A stretch of 64,000 bases of DNA, from contig NZ_LZSE01000120.1 in NCBI RefSeq assembly GCF_001665295.1, forward strand, positions 42,911 to 106,910. The letters run 5' to 3'. The notes under the pieces were generated by a model. The model saw nothing but the letters and a program-made list of their open reading frames with translations, was not told the origin of the DNA and made no database searches. Source of the DNA: Mycobacterium sp. 1554424.7. GTDB taxonomy: Bacteria > Actinomycetota > Actinomycetes > Mycobacteriales > Mycobacteriaceae. Shown one piece after another: positions 34,084 to 43,060 of the stretch. Positions within the stretch are counted from its first letter, which is position 1; the number at the start of each line of letters is the position of its first letter. The translations under genes and the position numbers were made by a program.

Positions 34084-35298
34084 GTGGAATTGTTCGACGA
34101 TCTGGAGGATTTCGGATCTTTTGACGACGCGGTCAGCGGCGATGTCCGCGACCCGTATACGGAATTAGCGCGGCTGCGCCGCGAGGAACCGATCCAGCGG
34201 CTCGATGTCTCCGGGATGCCGCACGAGGAGTCCAAGCCGGTTTTCATCGCCTACCGCTACGGAGACGTCCAGCAGATGCTGCGGGACAACGAGACATTTT
34301 CCTCGGCGATCATCATCTCGGCGTTCGGTGACGTCCTGGGCAAGCACGTCATGCTCGGGATGGATGAGCCCGACCACGGCCGCCACCGCGCCCTGGTATC
34401 AAAGGCGTTCTCCCAGAAGGCACTTGCCCAGTGGGAGGACGGCCTGGTCGACCAGGTCGGCAACATGCTGATCGACCGGTTCGTTGAACGTGGGCACGCG
34501 GATCTGGTCAAGGAGTTCACCTTTGACTACCCCACACTCATCATCGCCGGCTTGCTCGGCTTGCCCCGCGAGGACTATCCGCAGTTTCAACGGTGGTCGA
34601 TCTCACTGTTGAGTTTCGTCATCAACCCCGAACGCGGGCTGGCCGCCTCCCACGCGCTTCGCGATTATTTCGCCCCGATCCTGGCCGCGCGACGCGCCGA
34701 GCCCCGCGAGGATCTGATTACCAGCTTGGCTACCGCGCAGATCGACGGCGAACAGTTATCCGATGAAGAGATCTTCTCGTTTCTGCGGCTGTTGTTACCG
34801 GCCGGCGTGGAGACCACCTATCGGGCACTCGGGAATATGCTGTTCGGATTGCTGTCCGACCCCGCACAATTCGACGCCTTGCGGGAGGACAGATCTCTGC
34901 TGCCGCAGGCGATCGAGGAGGCAGTCCGCTGGGAGCCACCATTGTTGACGATCACCCGCGTGGCCACCCGCGACACCGAACTCGGTGGTGTGGCGATCCC
35001 GGCCGGCTCGACGGTCATGCCGATGCTGGGCGCCGCCAACCGGCAAGACGAGCGCTTCCCCGATCCCAACTGCTTCAACATATTCCGCCAGCCACGCGCC
35101 CACATCGGATTCGGTCACGGGGTACACGTGTGTTTGGGCATGCATCTGGCCCGATTGGAAATGCGCGTCGCGGTCAACCTGCTGCTCGACCGATTACCAA
35201 ACCTACGGTTGGACCCCAACGGTGACGACCCCCATATCCGGGGACAGGTATTCCGCTCGCCCACGGCGCTTCCGGTGCTATTCGATCCGGCAACATAA
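34084..35298 (+). CDS. cytochrome P450 (AveC-linked, copy 2)
   Basis: P450 of 404 residues, very similar to the copy at 27.6 kb from end to end. Haem loop FGHGVHVCLGMHLAR with Cys350, I-helix PAGVETTYRALG, and the same acidic start (ELFDDLEDFGSFDDA). Here the first haem-loop residue is the usual Phe, in contrast to Trp in copy 1. GTG start at 34084. The AveC-like gene is upstream and the amidohydrolase gene follows 26 bp later. The two AveC/P450 modules probably arose by duplication and may act on related substrates. Confidence 0.9.
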   Translation: MELFDDLEDFGSFDDAVSGDVRDPYTELARLRREEPIQRLDVSGMPHEESKPVFIAYRYGDVQQMLRDNETFSSAIIISAFGDVLGKHVMLGMDEPDHGRHRALVSKAFSQKALAQWEDGLVDQVGNMLIDRFVERGHADLVKEFTFDYPTLIIAGLLGLPREDYPQFQRWSISLLSFVINPERGLAASHALRDYFAPILAARRAEPREDLITSLATAQIDGEQLSDEEIFSFLRLLLPAGVETTYRALGNMLFGLLSDPAQFDALREDRSLLPQAIEEAVRWEPPLLTITRVATRDTELGGVAIPAGSTVMPMLGAANRQDERFPDPNCFNIFRQPRAHIGFGHGVHVCLGMHLARLEMRVAVNLLLDRLPNLRLDPNGDDPHIRGQVFRSPTALPVLFDPAT

Positions 35299-35324
35299 CT
35301 CATCACGAGAAGGAGCCTCAGATC

Positions 35325-36506
35325 ATGACAATCGGTCGCGGCACCACCATTCAATACCCCCTGGAGGGGTTCGGCGCCCCGAAGAACCGGCAAGGACACG
35401 CCGCAGGAGACCTGGGCCTTCCGCCAGGCACCGAAGTGTTCTCGGCGGACAATCACATCTCCCTGGCCGAGGACATCTTCTTTGAACGGTTTCCCGACGA
35501 AATCAAAGACCAGGCGCCCAGGATTTGGTACGAAGACGGCGCGTATCAGATCGGCACGAAAGAAAAGTCCTTCTTGCCCACCGAGTTCAGCGCTGTCCTC
35601 ATGCAGTACGACGACCTCGAAGGCGCGGGCAGCGCCAACATACAAGCGAGGATCCGCCAGCTCCACGACGACGGCATGGACAAGGAGTTGGCATTCCCGA
35701 ACAGCATCCTGGCGCTGCTCCACTTCCCGGACAAGTCCCTGCGTGAGAGCGCCTTTCGGACCTACAACGAGTACATTGCCGAGCTGCAACAACGCTCCGG
35801 CGGACGCTTTTACGGTGTCGGTCTGATCAACTGGTGGGACCCACAGGGAGCTCGGCGAACACTGACCGAGCTGAAGTCGTCGGGCGTCAAGACGTTTCTG
35901 CTTCCACTGAATCCGGGCAAGGACGACGACGGTGTGCAGATCGACTACACCGGCCCGGCCATGGTGGCGGTGTGGGATGAAATCGAGGAGGCGGGGCTGC
36001 CGGTCAGCCACCACATCGGTGAAACGCCACTGTCAAGTCCGTGCGCGGTCAACAGCATCATCGTGGGTATGCTGCACCACACCGCGCCGTTCCGAGAGAT
36101 GTTCGGCCGCTATATTTTCGGCGGCATCATCGACCGACACCCGCGACTGCGTATCGGCTGGTTCGAAGGAGGCATCAGCTGGGTGCCCAGCGCCATCCAA
36201 GAGGCCGAACACCTGCTGGCCTCCTACCGGCACATGCTCAATCGGCCCGTCGAGCACGAGGTGCGCCACTACTGGCACCATCACATGTGGGCCTCGTTCA
36301 TGGTCGACCCACTGGGACTACGACTGCTCGACGAAATCGGCATCGACAAGGTGATGTGGTCATCGGATTATCCCCACAACGAAAGCACCTTCGGATATTC
36401 CGAGAAATCGATCGCCACGGTCATCGACGCGGTCGGCGCCCAGACCGCCGCCAAGATTGTCAGCGAGAACGTGAAGAGCTTCCTCGGCCTTACCGGGAAC
36501 CGCTAG
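35325..36506 (+). CDS. amidohydrolase-family (ACMSD-like) metal hydrolase
   Basis: TIM-barrel hydrolase or decarboxylase of 393 residues. The metal-site elements are SADNHIS (Asp42, His44) early on, SHHIGE near residue 228, and the late WSSDYPHNES (Asp348), the pattern of the amidohydrolase_2 family. These enzymes hydrolyse C-C, C-N or C-O bonds or decarboxylate. AGAAGGAG precedes the ATG. The next gene starts in its stop codon (TAGTG), so both are coupled. Substrate unknown; in this setting it may act on a ring-opened or lactone intermediate. Confidence 0.83.
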   Translation: MTIGRGTTIQYPLEGFGAPKNRQGHAAGDLGLPPGTEVFSADNHISLAEDIFFERFPDEIKDQAPRIWYEDGAYQIGTKEKSFLPTEFSAVLMQYDDLEGAGSANIQARIRQLHDDGMDKELAFPNSILALLHFPDKSLRESAFRTYNEYIAELQQRSGGRFYGVGLINWWDPQGARRTLTELKSSGVKTFLLPLNPGKDDDGVQIDYTGPAMVAVWDEIEEAGLPVSHHIGETPLSSPCAVNSIIVGMLHHTAPFREMFGRYIFGGIIDRHPRLRIGWFEGGISWVPSAIQEAEHLLASYRHMLNRPVEHEVRHYWHHHMWASFMVDPLGLRLLDEIGIDKVMWSSDYPHNESTFGYSEKSIATVIDAVGAQTAAKIVSENVKSFLGLTGNR

Positions 36507-37414
36507 TGGCGCAGTTACGTTTCGACGAGCGGGTAGCGATCGTGACCGGAGCCGGACGAGGGATCGGACGCGGCTATGCGCTTGCGTTGGCGGCCAGGGG
36601 CGCTCGGGTGGTGGTCGTCGATTACGGCGTTGCCATCGACGGCGGAGGATCCTCGGCAGCACCGGCCCACGATGTTGTCCGCGAGATCACCGATAACGGG
36701 GGACAGGCGCTCCCGTTCCACGCCTCGGTCGTCAGCGAAGAGGCCGCGTCCTTGATCGTGGCCCACGCCATCGACACATTCGGTCGCCTCGACGTCGTGA
36801 TTAACAACGCCGGTATCCACGACCCGGGCCCCTTCGCGACCCTCACTGCCGCTCAGTTCCGCACCATGATGGATGTCTCGTTCTTCGGCACCGTGTTCGT
36901 CACCCAGGCGGCGTGGCCGCACTTCGTACGCGCCGGCTACGGACGGGTAGTCAATACCGTCTCGGAAGCCATGCTCGGCGGCATACCCGAGCTGACCAGC
37001 TACGGCGCGGCCAAGGGCGCGGTGTTCGGGCTGACCCGAAACCTGGCCACCGAGGGCGCCGGCCACGGCATCAAGGTCAATGCCGTTGCGCCCCGGGCCT
37101 ATACGCGGCTCTCGGCGACCAGCACCGAGAGCCTCGCGTCGCTGTACTCGATGCCGAGGGAGATGATCGAGCAGATCAACGCCAGCATGCCCCCCGATCT
37201 GTGTGCACCGGCCGCACTGTTTTTGGCTCACGAATCCTGTCGGCTGACTGGCGAGGTCCTGCAGGTGGGAATGGGCGGGGTCTCACGGATCGCGGTGGTG
37301 CACACACCCGGGATCTCGAAGGACTCACTGACCGCCGAGGACATCGCGGCCAACCTGGAGACCATCCTCGACATCCAGGAGGCGCGCGTGACCCAGGCCG
37401 CCTCGATCGAATGA
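36506..37414 (+). CDS. short-chain dehydrogenase/reductase
   Basis: SDR of 302 residues. TGAGRGIGR (14-22), NNAG (100-103), and catalytic Tyr166/Lys170 (SYGAAKGAV). Between strand 2 and the next helix it has a glycine- and serine-rich loop (GVAIDGGGSSAAP), and the C-terminus is long, as in 3-hydroxyacyl-CoA dehydrogenase-like SDRs. GTG start at 36506 overlaps the amidohydrolase stop by one base; its own stop overlaps the next ATG (ATGA). It is part of the 32.9-38.4 kb operon. Confidence 0.85.
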   Translation: MAQLRFDERVAIVTGAGRGIGRGYALALAARGARVVVVDYGVAIDGGGSSAAPAHDVVREITDNGGQALPFHASVVSEEAASLIVAHAIDTFGRLDVVINNAGIHDPGPFATLTAAQFRTMMDVSFFGTVFVTQAAWPHFVRAGYGRVVNTVSEAMLGGIPELTSYGAAKGAVFGLTRNLATEGAGHGIKVNAVAPRAYTRLSATSTESLASLYSMPREMIEQINASMPPDLCAPAALFLAHESCRLTGEVLQVGMGGVSRIAVVHTPGISKDSLTAEDIAANLETILDIQEARVTQAASIE

Positions 37415-38376
37415 CGCCCGCGGCAAACACCACCCACAACGTTGGCGACATCGAGATCGTCGCGGTCATCGACGGATTCATCGCGTCCAAACTGCCCGCC
37501 AGCAAGCCGCTGCCAGATCCACAGTCCCTGCAGTGGCAACAGCAGCACGGCATGTTCCGCACTGACGGTCTGATCGAAAGCACTGTCGGCGGGTTCCTGA
37601 TCCGCACCGAGACGCGCCTCATTTTGGTTGATGCCGGTGCCGGCCAACCATTTTCGGGTGGGTACAGCCCTCCGTCGATCGACGCCGATAACCCCGATGA
37701 CCCGATCGCCGGTGCGTGGCGCAGCCGCGGACTGCGCGATGAGCTGATTCGCCAATTCGCCGCCGACTTCGCGCAGATCCAGGTGGAGCAAGGGCAGTTG
37801 CCGTCGTCGCTGGCCGCTGCGGGTGTGCGGCGGGACGACATCACCGACGTGGTCCTCACCCACCTACATTTCGACCACATCGGCTGGGTGTCGGCCGAGG
37901 GCGCCCCATTCTTCCCGCATGCCACCATTCACTGCGCGGCAGCCGATTTGGACTACTTTCTGCCTGGCGCCCCCGAAGAGTTCACGGTGTCGCGGGTCTA
38001 TCAGGCGCTCACTGCGCCGCAGCGCCTTGCCCCTGTGCTAGACCGGATTCAGACCTGGGAGCGCGATCAAACGCTGTTCGCGGGCATCGACGTGCGGCTC
38101 GCGTCCGGGCACACCCCCGGCAGCAGCGTCATCGTGATTTCTGACGGGCGCGAACGTGCCATGCTGCTTGGCGATGTGATTCATTGCCCGCTGGAGTTGA
38201 TGGACGACGACTTCGATCTGATCGCCGACCATGACCCAGCGATGGCACGGCGAGTCCGGAATGCCTATGCCCGGGAACTGGAAGGCACCGACGTCGCCAT
38301 CGCGGCGGCACATTTTCCGGGTCTGCGCTTCGGGCGATTACTGCCGGGCAACGGCGTGCGCGGCTGGACCTTTTAG
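37411..38376 (+). CDS. metallo-beta-lactamase-fold hydrolase
   Basis: MBL-fold protein of 321 residues. The zinc motif is THLHFDH (His151, His153, Asp155, His156), followed by SGHTPGS and LLGDVIHCP, which supply later ligands. The layout resembles lactonase-type (AttM/AiiA-like) and related hydrolases. The ATG at 37411 overlaps the SDR stop; a longer frame from 36913 would run through the SDR gene. Last gene of its operon. It may open a lactone or cleave a thioester; specificity cannot be told. Confidence 0.85.
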   Translation: MTPAANTTHNVGDIEIVAVIDGFIASKLPASKPLPDPQSLQWQQQHGMFRTDGLIESTVGGFLIRTETRLILVDAGAGQPFSGGYSPPSIDADNPDDPIAGAWRSRGLRDELIRQFAADFAQIQVEQGQLPSSLAAAGVRRDDITDVVLTHLHFDHIGWVSAEGAPFFPHATIHCAAADLDYFLPGAPEEFTVSRVYQALTAPQRLAPVLDRIQTWERDQTLFAGIDVRLASGHTPGSSVIVISDGRERAMLLGDVIHCPLELMDDDFDLIADHDPAMARRVRNAYARELEGTDVAIAAAHFPGLRFGRLLPGNGVRGWTF

Positions 38377-38384
38377 TACGACCC

Positions 38385-38400
38385 GCTCACTGCGGTGAGC
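38385..38400. terminator. hairpin between convergent genes
   Basis: GCTCAC-TGCG-GTGAGC, a perfect 6-bp stem with 4-base loop, placed nine bases after the MBL stop and over the stop of the convergent TetR gene. It may end transcription in both directions; no T-run follows. Confidence 0.35.
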
Positions 38401-39067
38401 GCCGCTTTCGAGACGCGCGCGGTGGTGCGACGGGGTGCGCGGGTCTGATAGCGCGCAGGAAAAGCTCGACCGCGCTGTTGAGGTGACGTTCCTGTTGCTT
38501 TTTGCTGCGATACACGCCGAAGTCAGCCAGGCGCGCGGGGAGCACCTGCACGAGAGTCAAAAAGTGCTCCGACCACAACTCGATATCGTCGACTTCGATG
38601 TTCCCGGCGGCTTGGTGGTGGCGCAGCAGATCCATGACTGCCCGCAACCGTGGCGACCACGCCATCGTTTCCCCACTGAGGGAAAACTCGGGAAAGCGGC
38701 CGGATTCGTTCATCGCGATCCGCTGCAACCGCACCAGCTTGGGATCCGTGGCCCGTTCCAATGCATCTCGCGCAATGGTGGTCAATGCGGCGCCAAGATC
38801 ATCACCGGCAGCGTCACCCACGAGATCAGGCTGTTCGTAACGCGACATCGCCCACGGGATCACGTCCATGAATACTGCGCGCTTGTCGGCATAGCGCGAG
38901 TACAAGGTCTGCTTGGTGATCCCGGCGGCGCGCGCGATGGCCTCCATGCTGGCGCCGTCGTAACCGTGTTCGAGGAATGTCGCCACCGCGGCTTCACGCA
39001 GTTGCTCATCGAGCCGTTCGGCTTCGGCCTGGGTGGGGCGCCCCGGCCGGCGACTTGTGGTGGTCAT
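38387..39067 (-). CDS. TetR-family regulator (probable owner of the 24-bp palindrome)
   Basis: TetR regulator of 226 residues. The DNA-binding helices lie at about residues 20-65 (ASMEAIARAAGITKQTLYSRYADK), followed by a helical ligand domain and a basic tail (PPRASRKRRSPQ). ATG at 39067 is chosen over 39220 because the longer form would cross the divergent promoter and enter the hydrolase gene. A copy of the 24-bp palindrome sits 18 bp upstream. Similar palindromes before the AveC2, LuxE-like and Rieske operons make it the likely local repressor. Binding has not been shown. Confidence 0.85.
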   Translation of the reverse strand: MTTTSRRPGRPTQAEAERLDEQLREAAVATFLEHGYDGASMEAIARAAGITKQTLYSRYADKRAVFMDVIPWAMSRYEQPDLVGDAAGDDLGAALTTIARDALERATDPKLVRLQRIAMNESGRFPEFSLSGETMAWSPRLRAVMDLLRHHQAAGNIEVDDIELWSEHFLTLVQVLPARLADFGVYRSKKQQERHLNSAVELFLRAIRPAHPVAPPRASRKRRSPQ

Positions 39068-39084
39068 GGTCTTCCAATGGTAAC

Positions 39085-39108
39085 TAACTAGACGCAATAG
39101 TATGATTG
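39085..39108. promoter_or_regulatory. 24-bp palindromic operator, copy 3 (divergent TetR/hydrolase promoter)
   Basis: Left arm TAACTAGACG intact, right arm AGTATGATTG degenerate. It lies in the 72-bp divergent gap; TATGAT (39101-39106) inside it could be the -10 box of the hydrolase operon. Confidence 0.55.
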
Positions 39109-39139
39109 TACCGCGCTGGATGACAGTTGAGGGAGCGAG

Positions 39140-40150
39140 ATGGACGAGATCGACCTGCGGATCGGCGTCACCGACGCCGCGCGGCTTGGCGAGGCGGCGA
39201 CGATGGCGCTCACAGTCCACTTGCCCGAGCCGGCAGCGATTCCCGCGCGGCCCATCGTCTGCTTTGCAAAACCGGGGGGCGCGTTCGCCCGGGGTTACTT
39301 CACCTCCGATCTACCCGGACCCGCCAGCGGAGCTCAAGCGCGATGGCACGCTCAACGCGGATGGGTATTTGTCTCGGTCGACCACCTCGGCGTGGGCGAC
39401 AGCAGCACCCACGACATGTCGCGGCTTGACTACACGACGTTGGCCGCCGCCGCGGACTCCGCCGAACGCGAAGTGCTACGAATGCTTTCAAAGGGGTTGA
39501 TCGGCAAGGAATTTCCCATTATCAGCGACCCTGTGGTGCTCGGCCTCGGCCAATCCATGGGAGCAAGTACCGTGGTATTCCAGCAGGCCCACCACAGTAC
39601 GTACGACGGCATTGCGGTCCTGGGCTTCGGCGTCATGGATATGCATGTTCCCGTCGCCCCGGGGGAGACTCCGTTTGTCCGGCCGTGGATCCCGCGCGAT
39701 GCGTTCGACGTGGTGGTCAACGCCCGCCAGGTTGCCGCCGCCGGTCCCCAAGACGAACTGGCGAAGGCGATGTGGTTTTGGTTCTGGGACGACGTCGATG
39801 TCGCGACAGCGTTTCCCGGCTGGTATCAGGACGCGGCGCCCTGGATTTCATCCACCGTTCCCGGGGTGGTTTTGTGCGCGCAGACACCAGGCGTGGTCTT
39901 CACCGAGGCCGCCGCCGTCGACGTGCCCGTACTTCTAGCGTTCGGCGAGCGTGATGTCTGCCTGGACCGCAGGAGTGAGCCTCGCGCTTACCAGTCAGCG
40001 CCATCGGTGGATCTGTTCTTGTGCCCCGCAATGGGCCACATGCACAACTTCGCCGGTACGCGCGAGCTGCTATGGACGCGCATCGAGAACTGGTCGCAGT
40101 GGGTCGCGGCGGCACAACGCGCATTGACATCTCGACGCGAGCATGTGTAA
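39140..40150 (+). CDS. alpha/beta hydrolase (possible LuxD-like acyl hydrolase)
   Basis: Alpha/beta hydrolase of 336 residues. The nucleophile elbow is GLGQSMGAS (Ser139), the acid is probably in GERDVC near residue 275, and the His in MGHMHNF near residue 295. It stands directly before LuxE-like and LuxC-like genes. In bioluminescent bacteria the LuxD thioesterase, also an alpha/beta hydrolase, supplies fatty acid to that pair, so a similar job is possible, although the sequence itself is not clearly LuxD. ATG at 39140 follows GAGGGAG. First gene of the ten-gene operon. Confidence 0.8.
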   Translation: MDEIDLRIGVTDAARLGEAATMALTVHLPEPAAIPARPIVCFAKPGGAFARGYFTSDLPGPASGAQARWHAQRGWVFVSVDHLGVGDSSTHDMSRLDYTTLAAAADSAEREVLRMLSKGLIGKEFPIISDPVVLGLGQSMGASTVVFQQAHHSTYDGIAVLGFGVMDMHVPVAPGETPFVRPWIPRDAFDVVVNARQVAAAGPQDELAKAMWFWFWDDVDVATAFPGWYQDAAPWISSTVPGVVLCAQTPGVVFTEAAAVDVPVLLAFGERDVCLDRRSEPRAYQSAPSVDLFLCPAMGHMHNFAGTRELLWTRIENWSQWVAAAQRALTSRREHV

Positions 40151-40153
40151 TTT
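40124..40153 (+). promoter_or_regulatory. internal promoter before the LuxE-like gene
   Basis: TTGACA (40124-40129), 18-bp spacer, TAATTT (40148-40153), overlapping the end of the hydrolase gene. A 24-bp operator starts two bases later. Confidence 0.45.
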
Positions 40154-40154
40154 T

Positions 40155-40178
40155 TAATTAGACGCGAACGTATGGTTA
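40155..40178. promoter_or_regulatory. 24-bp palindromic operator, copy 4
   Basis: Arms TAATTAGACG and CGTATGGTTA with a 4-bp spacer; seven of ten positions pair. Placed at the predicted transcription start of the LuxE-like gene. Confidence 0.58.
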
Positions 40179-40203
40179 CTCGCCCGTGAGGATAGGGGCT
40201 TTT

Positions 40204-41586
40204 ATGACAACGTTGGATCCGCATAACGTCGCGACGTGGACCGAGCAGCCCTACGAGGAGCTACTCAACTTGTCGGCCGAGGAGGTCGCCGATGTCCAGC
40301 AACAGGCGCTCAAAATTCGCTTCGAATCGCTACGCCCACAGCTGGAAGCACTCGACAAACTGGCCACGCAGCAAGGGGTTGACCGCGTCGAGGAAATCGA
40401 CGATGTGCTGCCGGTCCTGTTCGACCACCGGGTCTACAAAAGTTACCCGCTCAGTCTGATCGAAAAGCGGCAGTTTTCGCGTCTCACCGTCTGGCTCAAC
40501 CGCTTGACCACCCACGACCTCAAGTCAGTACCTTTGGATGGCGTCGACTCTGTCGATGACTGGCTGAGCCGCCTCGACGAGCACGGCATGATCATCGGCC
40601 ATTCCACCGGCACCACCGGGAAACTCAGCTTCATCCCCCGCTCACGCACCGAATGGCCGGCCTGGCGCACCGATCACTTCGAGTCACTTCGCTTTGCTAC
40701 CGGACTCGACATGCGCACGGAGAAGATCCACAACTTCGCCGCCGGATACCGCTACGGCCACCAAATGATGGCCAAGCAGGGCATGCTTTTTGGCGCCGAG
40801 ACCGCGGGCGGCGACGCCTACCGGCACATGCTCTACGACTACCGACTGTCCAGTGACCTGCTGTCATTGGCGGGCCGCATGCGTGCCGCCGAAGAGCGCG
40901 GCGAACTCGATCAACTTCAGATCGATCCCCGACTTCTCGAGGAACGTAAGCAGCTCATCGAAGCCGCCAGCCACCGCGAAGAAGACCTCCAACACTGGTT
41001 CGAAAAGCTTGCCGTGGAGTTCCGCGGCCAAAAAGTGCTGGTTGGCGGGACCTCCGCCGACATGGTGCGACTCGCCCTGAAGGGCAAAGAAGTGGGACTG
41101 CAGGTTCAGTTCGCACCCGGATCGGTGCTGGCCGTAGGCGGGGGCTTCAAGGGATTCAAAGACGCGCCGGCCAACTGGAAAGAAGTGCTGCAAGAGTTCT
41201 TCGGCATCCCGAAGATGGCCAGCTTCTATGGCATGTCGGAGATGATCGCAGCGAACCCGATTTGCGACGCCGGCTTCTTCCACATCGCCCCGTACACGAT
41301 TCCGATCCTGCTGAACGAGGACGCGCAGCGCCTGCCGGCGGCGGGTACCCAGACCGGGCGGATGGCCTTCTACGACCTACTCGCCGAAACCTATTGGGGC
41401 GGCTTCATTTCCGGTGACCGCGTGACGATCACCTTCGACGGCGAATGTGCCTGCGGCTTCAGTAGTGCTCGGGTGCATCCCGAGATCACCCGGTTTGCCG
41501 ACCTGGCCGGCGGCGACGACAAGATCACGTGCGCGGGCACCGCCAAGGCCTACAACGACTTCATGGACTACGTCGGTGGGGCCTGA
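40204..41586 (+). CDS. LuxE-like acyl-protein synthetase / acyl-activating enzyme
   Basis: Protein of 460 residues resembling LuxE-type acyl-protein synthetases, relatives of the adenylate-forming enzymes. The phosphate-binding loop is HSTGTTGK (133-140), and FYGMSEM in the second half corresponds to the YGxTE motif of that superfamily. LuxE activates a fatty acid with ATP and passes the acyl group to the reductase LuxC. The LuxC-like gene follows after one base, so the pair likely forms a fatty-acid reductase. ATG at 40204 with AGGGG upstream is preferred to GTG at 40186. Confidence 0.8.
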   Translation: MTTLDPHNVATWTEQPYEELLNLSAEEVADVQQQALKIRFESLRPQLEALDKLATQQGVDRVEEIDDVLPVLFDHRVYKSYPLSLIEKRQFSRLTVWLNRLTTHDLKSVPLDGVDSVDDWLSRLDEHGMIIGHSTGTTGKLSFIPRSRTEWPAWRTDHFESLRFATGLDMRTEKIHNFAAGYRYGHQMMAKQGMLFGAETAGGDAYRHMLYDYRLSSDLLSLAGRMRAAEERGELDQLQIDPRLLEERKQLIEAASHREEDLQHWFEKLAVEFRGQKVLVGGTSADMVRLALKGKEVGLQVQFAPGSVLAVGGGFKGFKDAPANWKEVLQEFFGIPKMASFYGMSEMIAANPICDAGFFHIAPYTIPILLNEDAQRLPAAGTQTGRMAFYDLLAETYWGGFISGDRVTITFDGECACGFSSARVHPEITRFADLAGGDDKITCAGTAKAYNDFMDYVGGA

Positions 41587-41587
41587 C

Positions 41588-43054
41588 ATGACGATCACCG
41601 CGCCCGAGGCGACCGTCCTCGACATCCCGATTATCATCCGCGGCCGCATCATTGAGCCCGGCGATGACGCCATCGAGTTCGGTGGCCGAGTCGGCGCTCG
41701 ATTCCGTGCGCCAGATCCCAAGAAATACGCCGACCAGCTCGCGCTCGCCGACGCCAGCGCGCTGCGTGACCTGCACGACACACCTATCGACGACATCATC
41801 GACTTCCTCGCCCAACTCGGAAAACGGTTGACGCTGGAAAACCCGTTGATGCAGACGGCGTTCCGGCTCGCGCTCGAGGCCGGTGATATGACCGAACCCG
41901 TGCTGCGGCCCATCTATGACGAATTCCCCAGGCTTTTCGACCGCGACCGACTCAGCGGTCAGATTGACAAAGGAGTCGGCAAGGCCTACCTCGACGGGTG
42001 GGTCGACAAGGGGCGCCCCGGGCAGTCCACCATTCGCGTGCGCGCGATCGGGACACGGCAATTGCACATCATCGCCGGTAACGTCCCGATCACCGCCGGT
42101 ATCACGGTCATTCGTGCTGCGCTGACCAAGGGCGACTGCCTGATCAAGACGCCGTCCAACGACCCCTACACCGCCGCCGCCATCGTGCGGGCGATGATCG
42201 AACTCGACCCCGATCACCCGGTGACCAAACATTTCGCCGTCGCGTACTGGAAGGGCGGCGACGAAGAGGTGGAAAGGCGTGTCATCCGCCCGTCGCGCAT
42301 CGAGAAGCTCACGGCATGGGGCGGGATGGCCTCGATGACGCACATCCAGAAGTACCTCGTGCCGGGCATCGAACTGATCGCCATGAACCCCAAGCTATCG
42401 ATCTCTGTCGTCGGTCACGAGGCACTCGAAGACACCACGGCCATGCAGCACGCCGCTGTGGGAGTGGCGCGCATGGCCGGCTACTTCAACCAGACCGCAT
42501 GCTCGAGTACCCGGATTGTCTACGTCGAATGCGACGAGACCGACGAGAACCTGGCACGCCTGGAGCGTTTCGGTCAAGCTATCCACTCGGCGTTCTTCCT
42601 GCTTCCGCCATACGAGTCGACAGTCCCTAAACGCCCGGATAACGAACTGCAAGAAGAGATGTCGGCACTCGCGCTCGACGACGAGTTCTACCGTATCATC
42701 GGCGATGCCGCCAGCGCGGGTGTCGTCATCTCGCGTACCGCCGACGAACCCGTCGAGTTCGCCGACCGCCTCAACAACCGGGTCGTCAACTTGGTACCGG
42801 TTCCCGATATCACCAAGGTCGCCCACTGGGTCAGCGAGGAAACGCAAACTGTGGGCATCTACCCCGAGCGCCTGCGCCTGCAACTGCGTGAGGAACTCGC
42901 CTTGCACGGCGTGCAGCGTCTGATGCCGCTGGGGGAGATGTTCACCATGGCCACCGTAGAGCCCGAGCAGACCTACGGCCTGCCGCACGACGGTATCGAG
43001 CCCGACCGCCGCTCGGTGCGTTGGGTCATCGACCAGTCCGCCCAGCCGCAGTAA
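41588..43054 (+). CDS. LuxC-like acyl-CoA/acyl-protein reductase
   Basis: Reductase of 488 residues in the LuxC branch of the aldehyde dehydrogenase superfamily. The catalytic cysteine is Cys305 in YFNQTACSSTRIVYVE, with IIAGNVPITAG forming the cofactor loop. LuxC reduces an enzyme-bound or CoA-linked acyl group to an aldehyde with NADPH. With the LuxE-like protein encoded just upstream it would turn carboxylic acids into aldehydes. The operon also holds an AKR, an SDR and an ALDH that could use the aldehyde. No luxA or luxB genes lie in the operon, so light production is not implied. ATG at 41588. Confidence 0.85.
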   Translation: MTITAPEATVLDIPIIIRGRIIEPGDDAIEFGGRVGARFRAPDPKKYADQLALADASALRDLHDTPIDDIIDFLAQLGKRLTLENPLMQTAFRLALEAGDMTEPVLRPIYDEFPRLFDRDRLSGQIDKGVGKAYLDGWVDKGRPGQSTIRVRAIGTRQLHIIAGNVPITAGITVIRAALTKGDCLIKTPSNDPYTAAAIVRAMIELDPDHPVTKHFAVAYWKGGDEEVERRVIRPSRIEKLTAWGGMASMTHIQKYLVPGIELIAMNPKLSISVVGHEALEDTTAMQHAAVGVARMAGYFNQTACSSTRIVYVECDETDENLARLERFGQAIHSAFFLLPPYESTVPKRPDNELQEEMSALALDDEFYRIIGDAASAGVVISRTADEPVEFADRLNNRVVNLVPVPDITKVAHWVSEETQTVGIYPERLRLQLREELALHGVQRLMPLGEMFTMATVEPEQTYGLPHDGIEPDRRSVRWVIDQSAQPQ

Positions 43055-43060
43055 CGTCGA

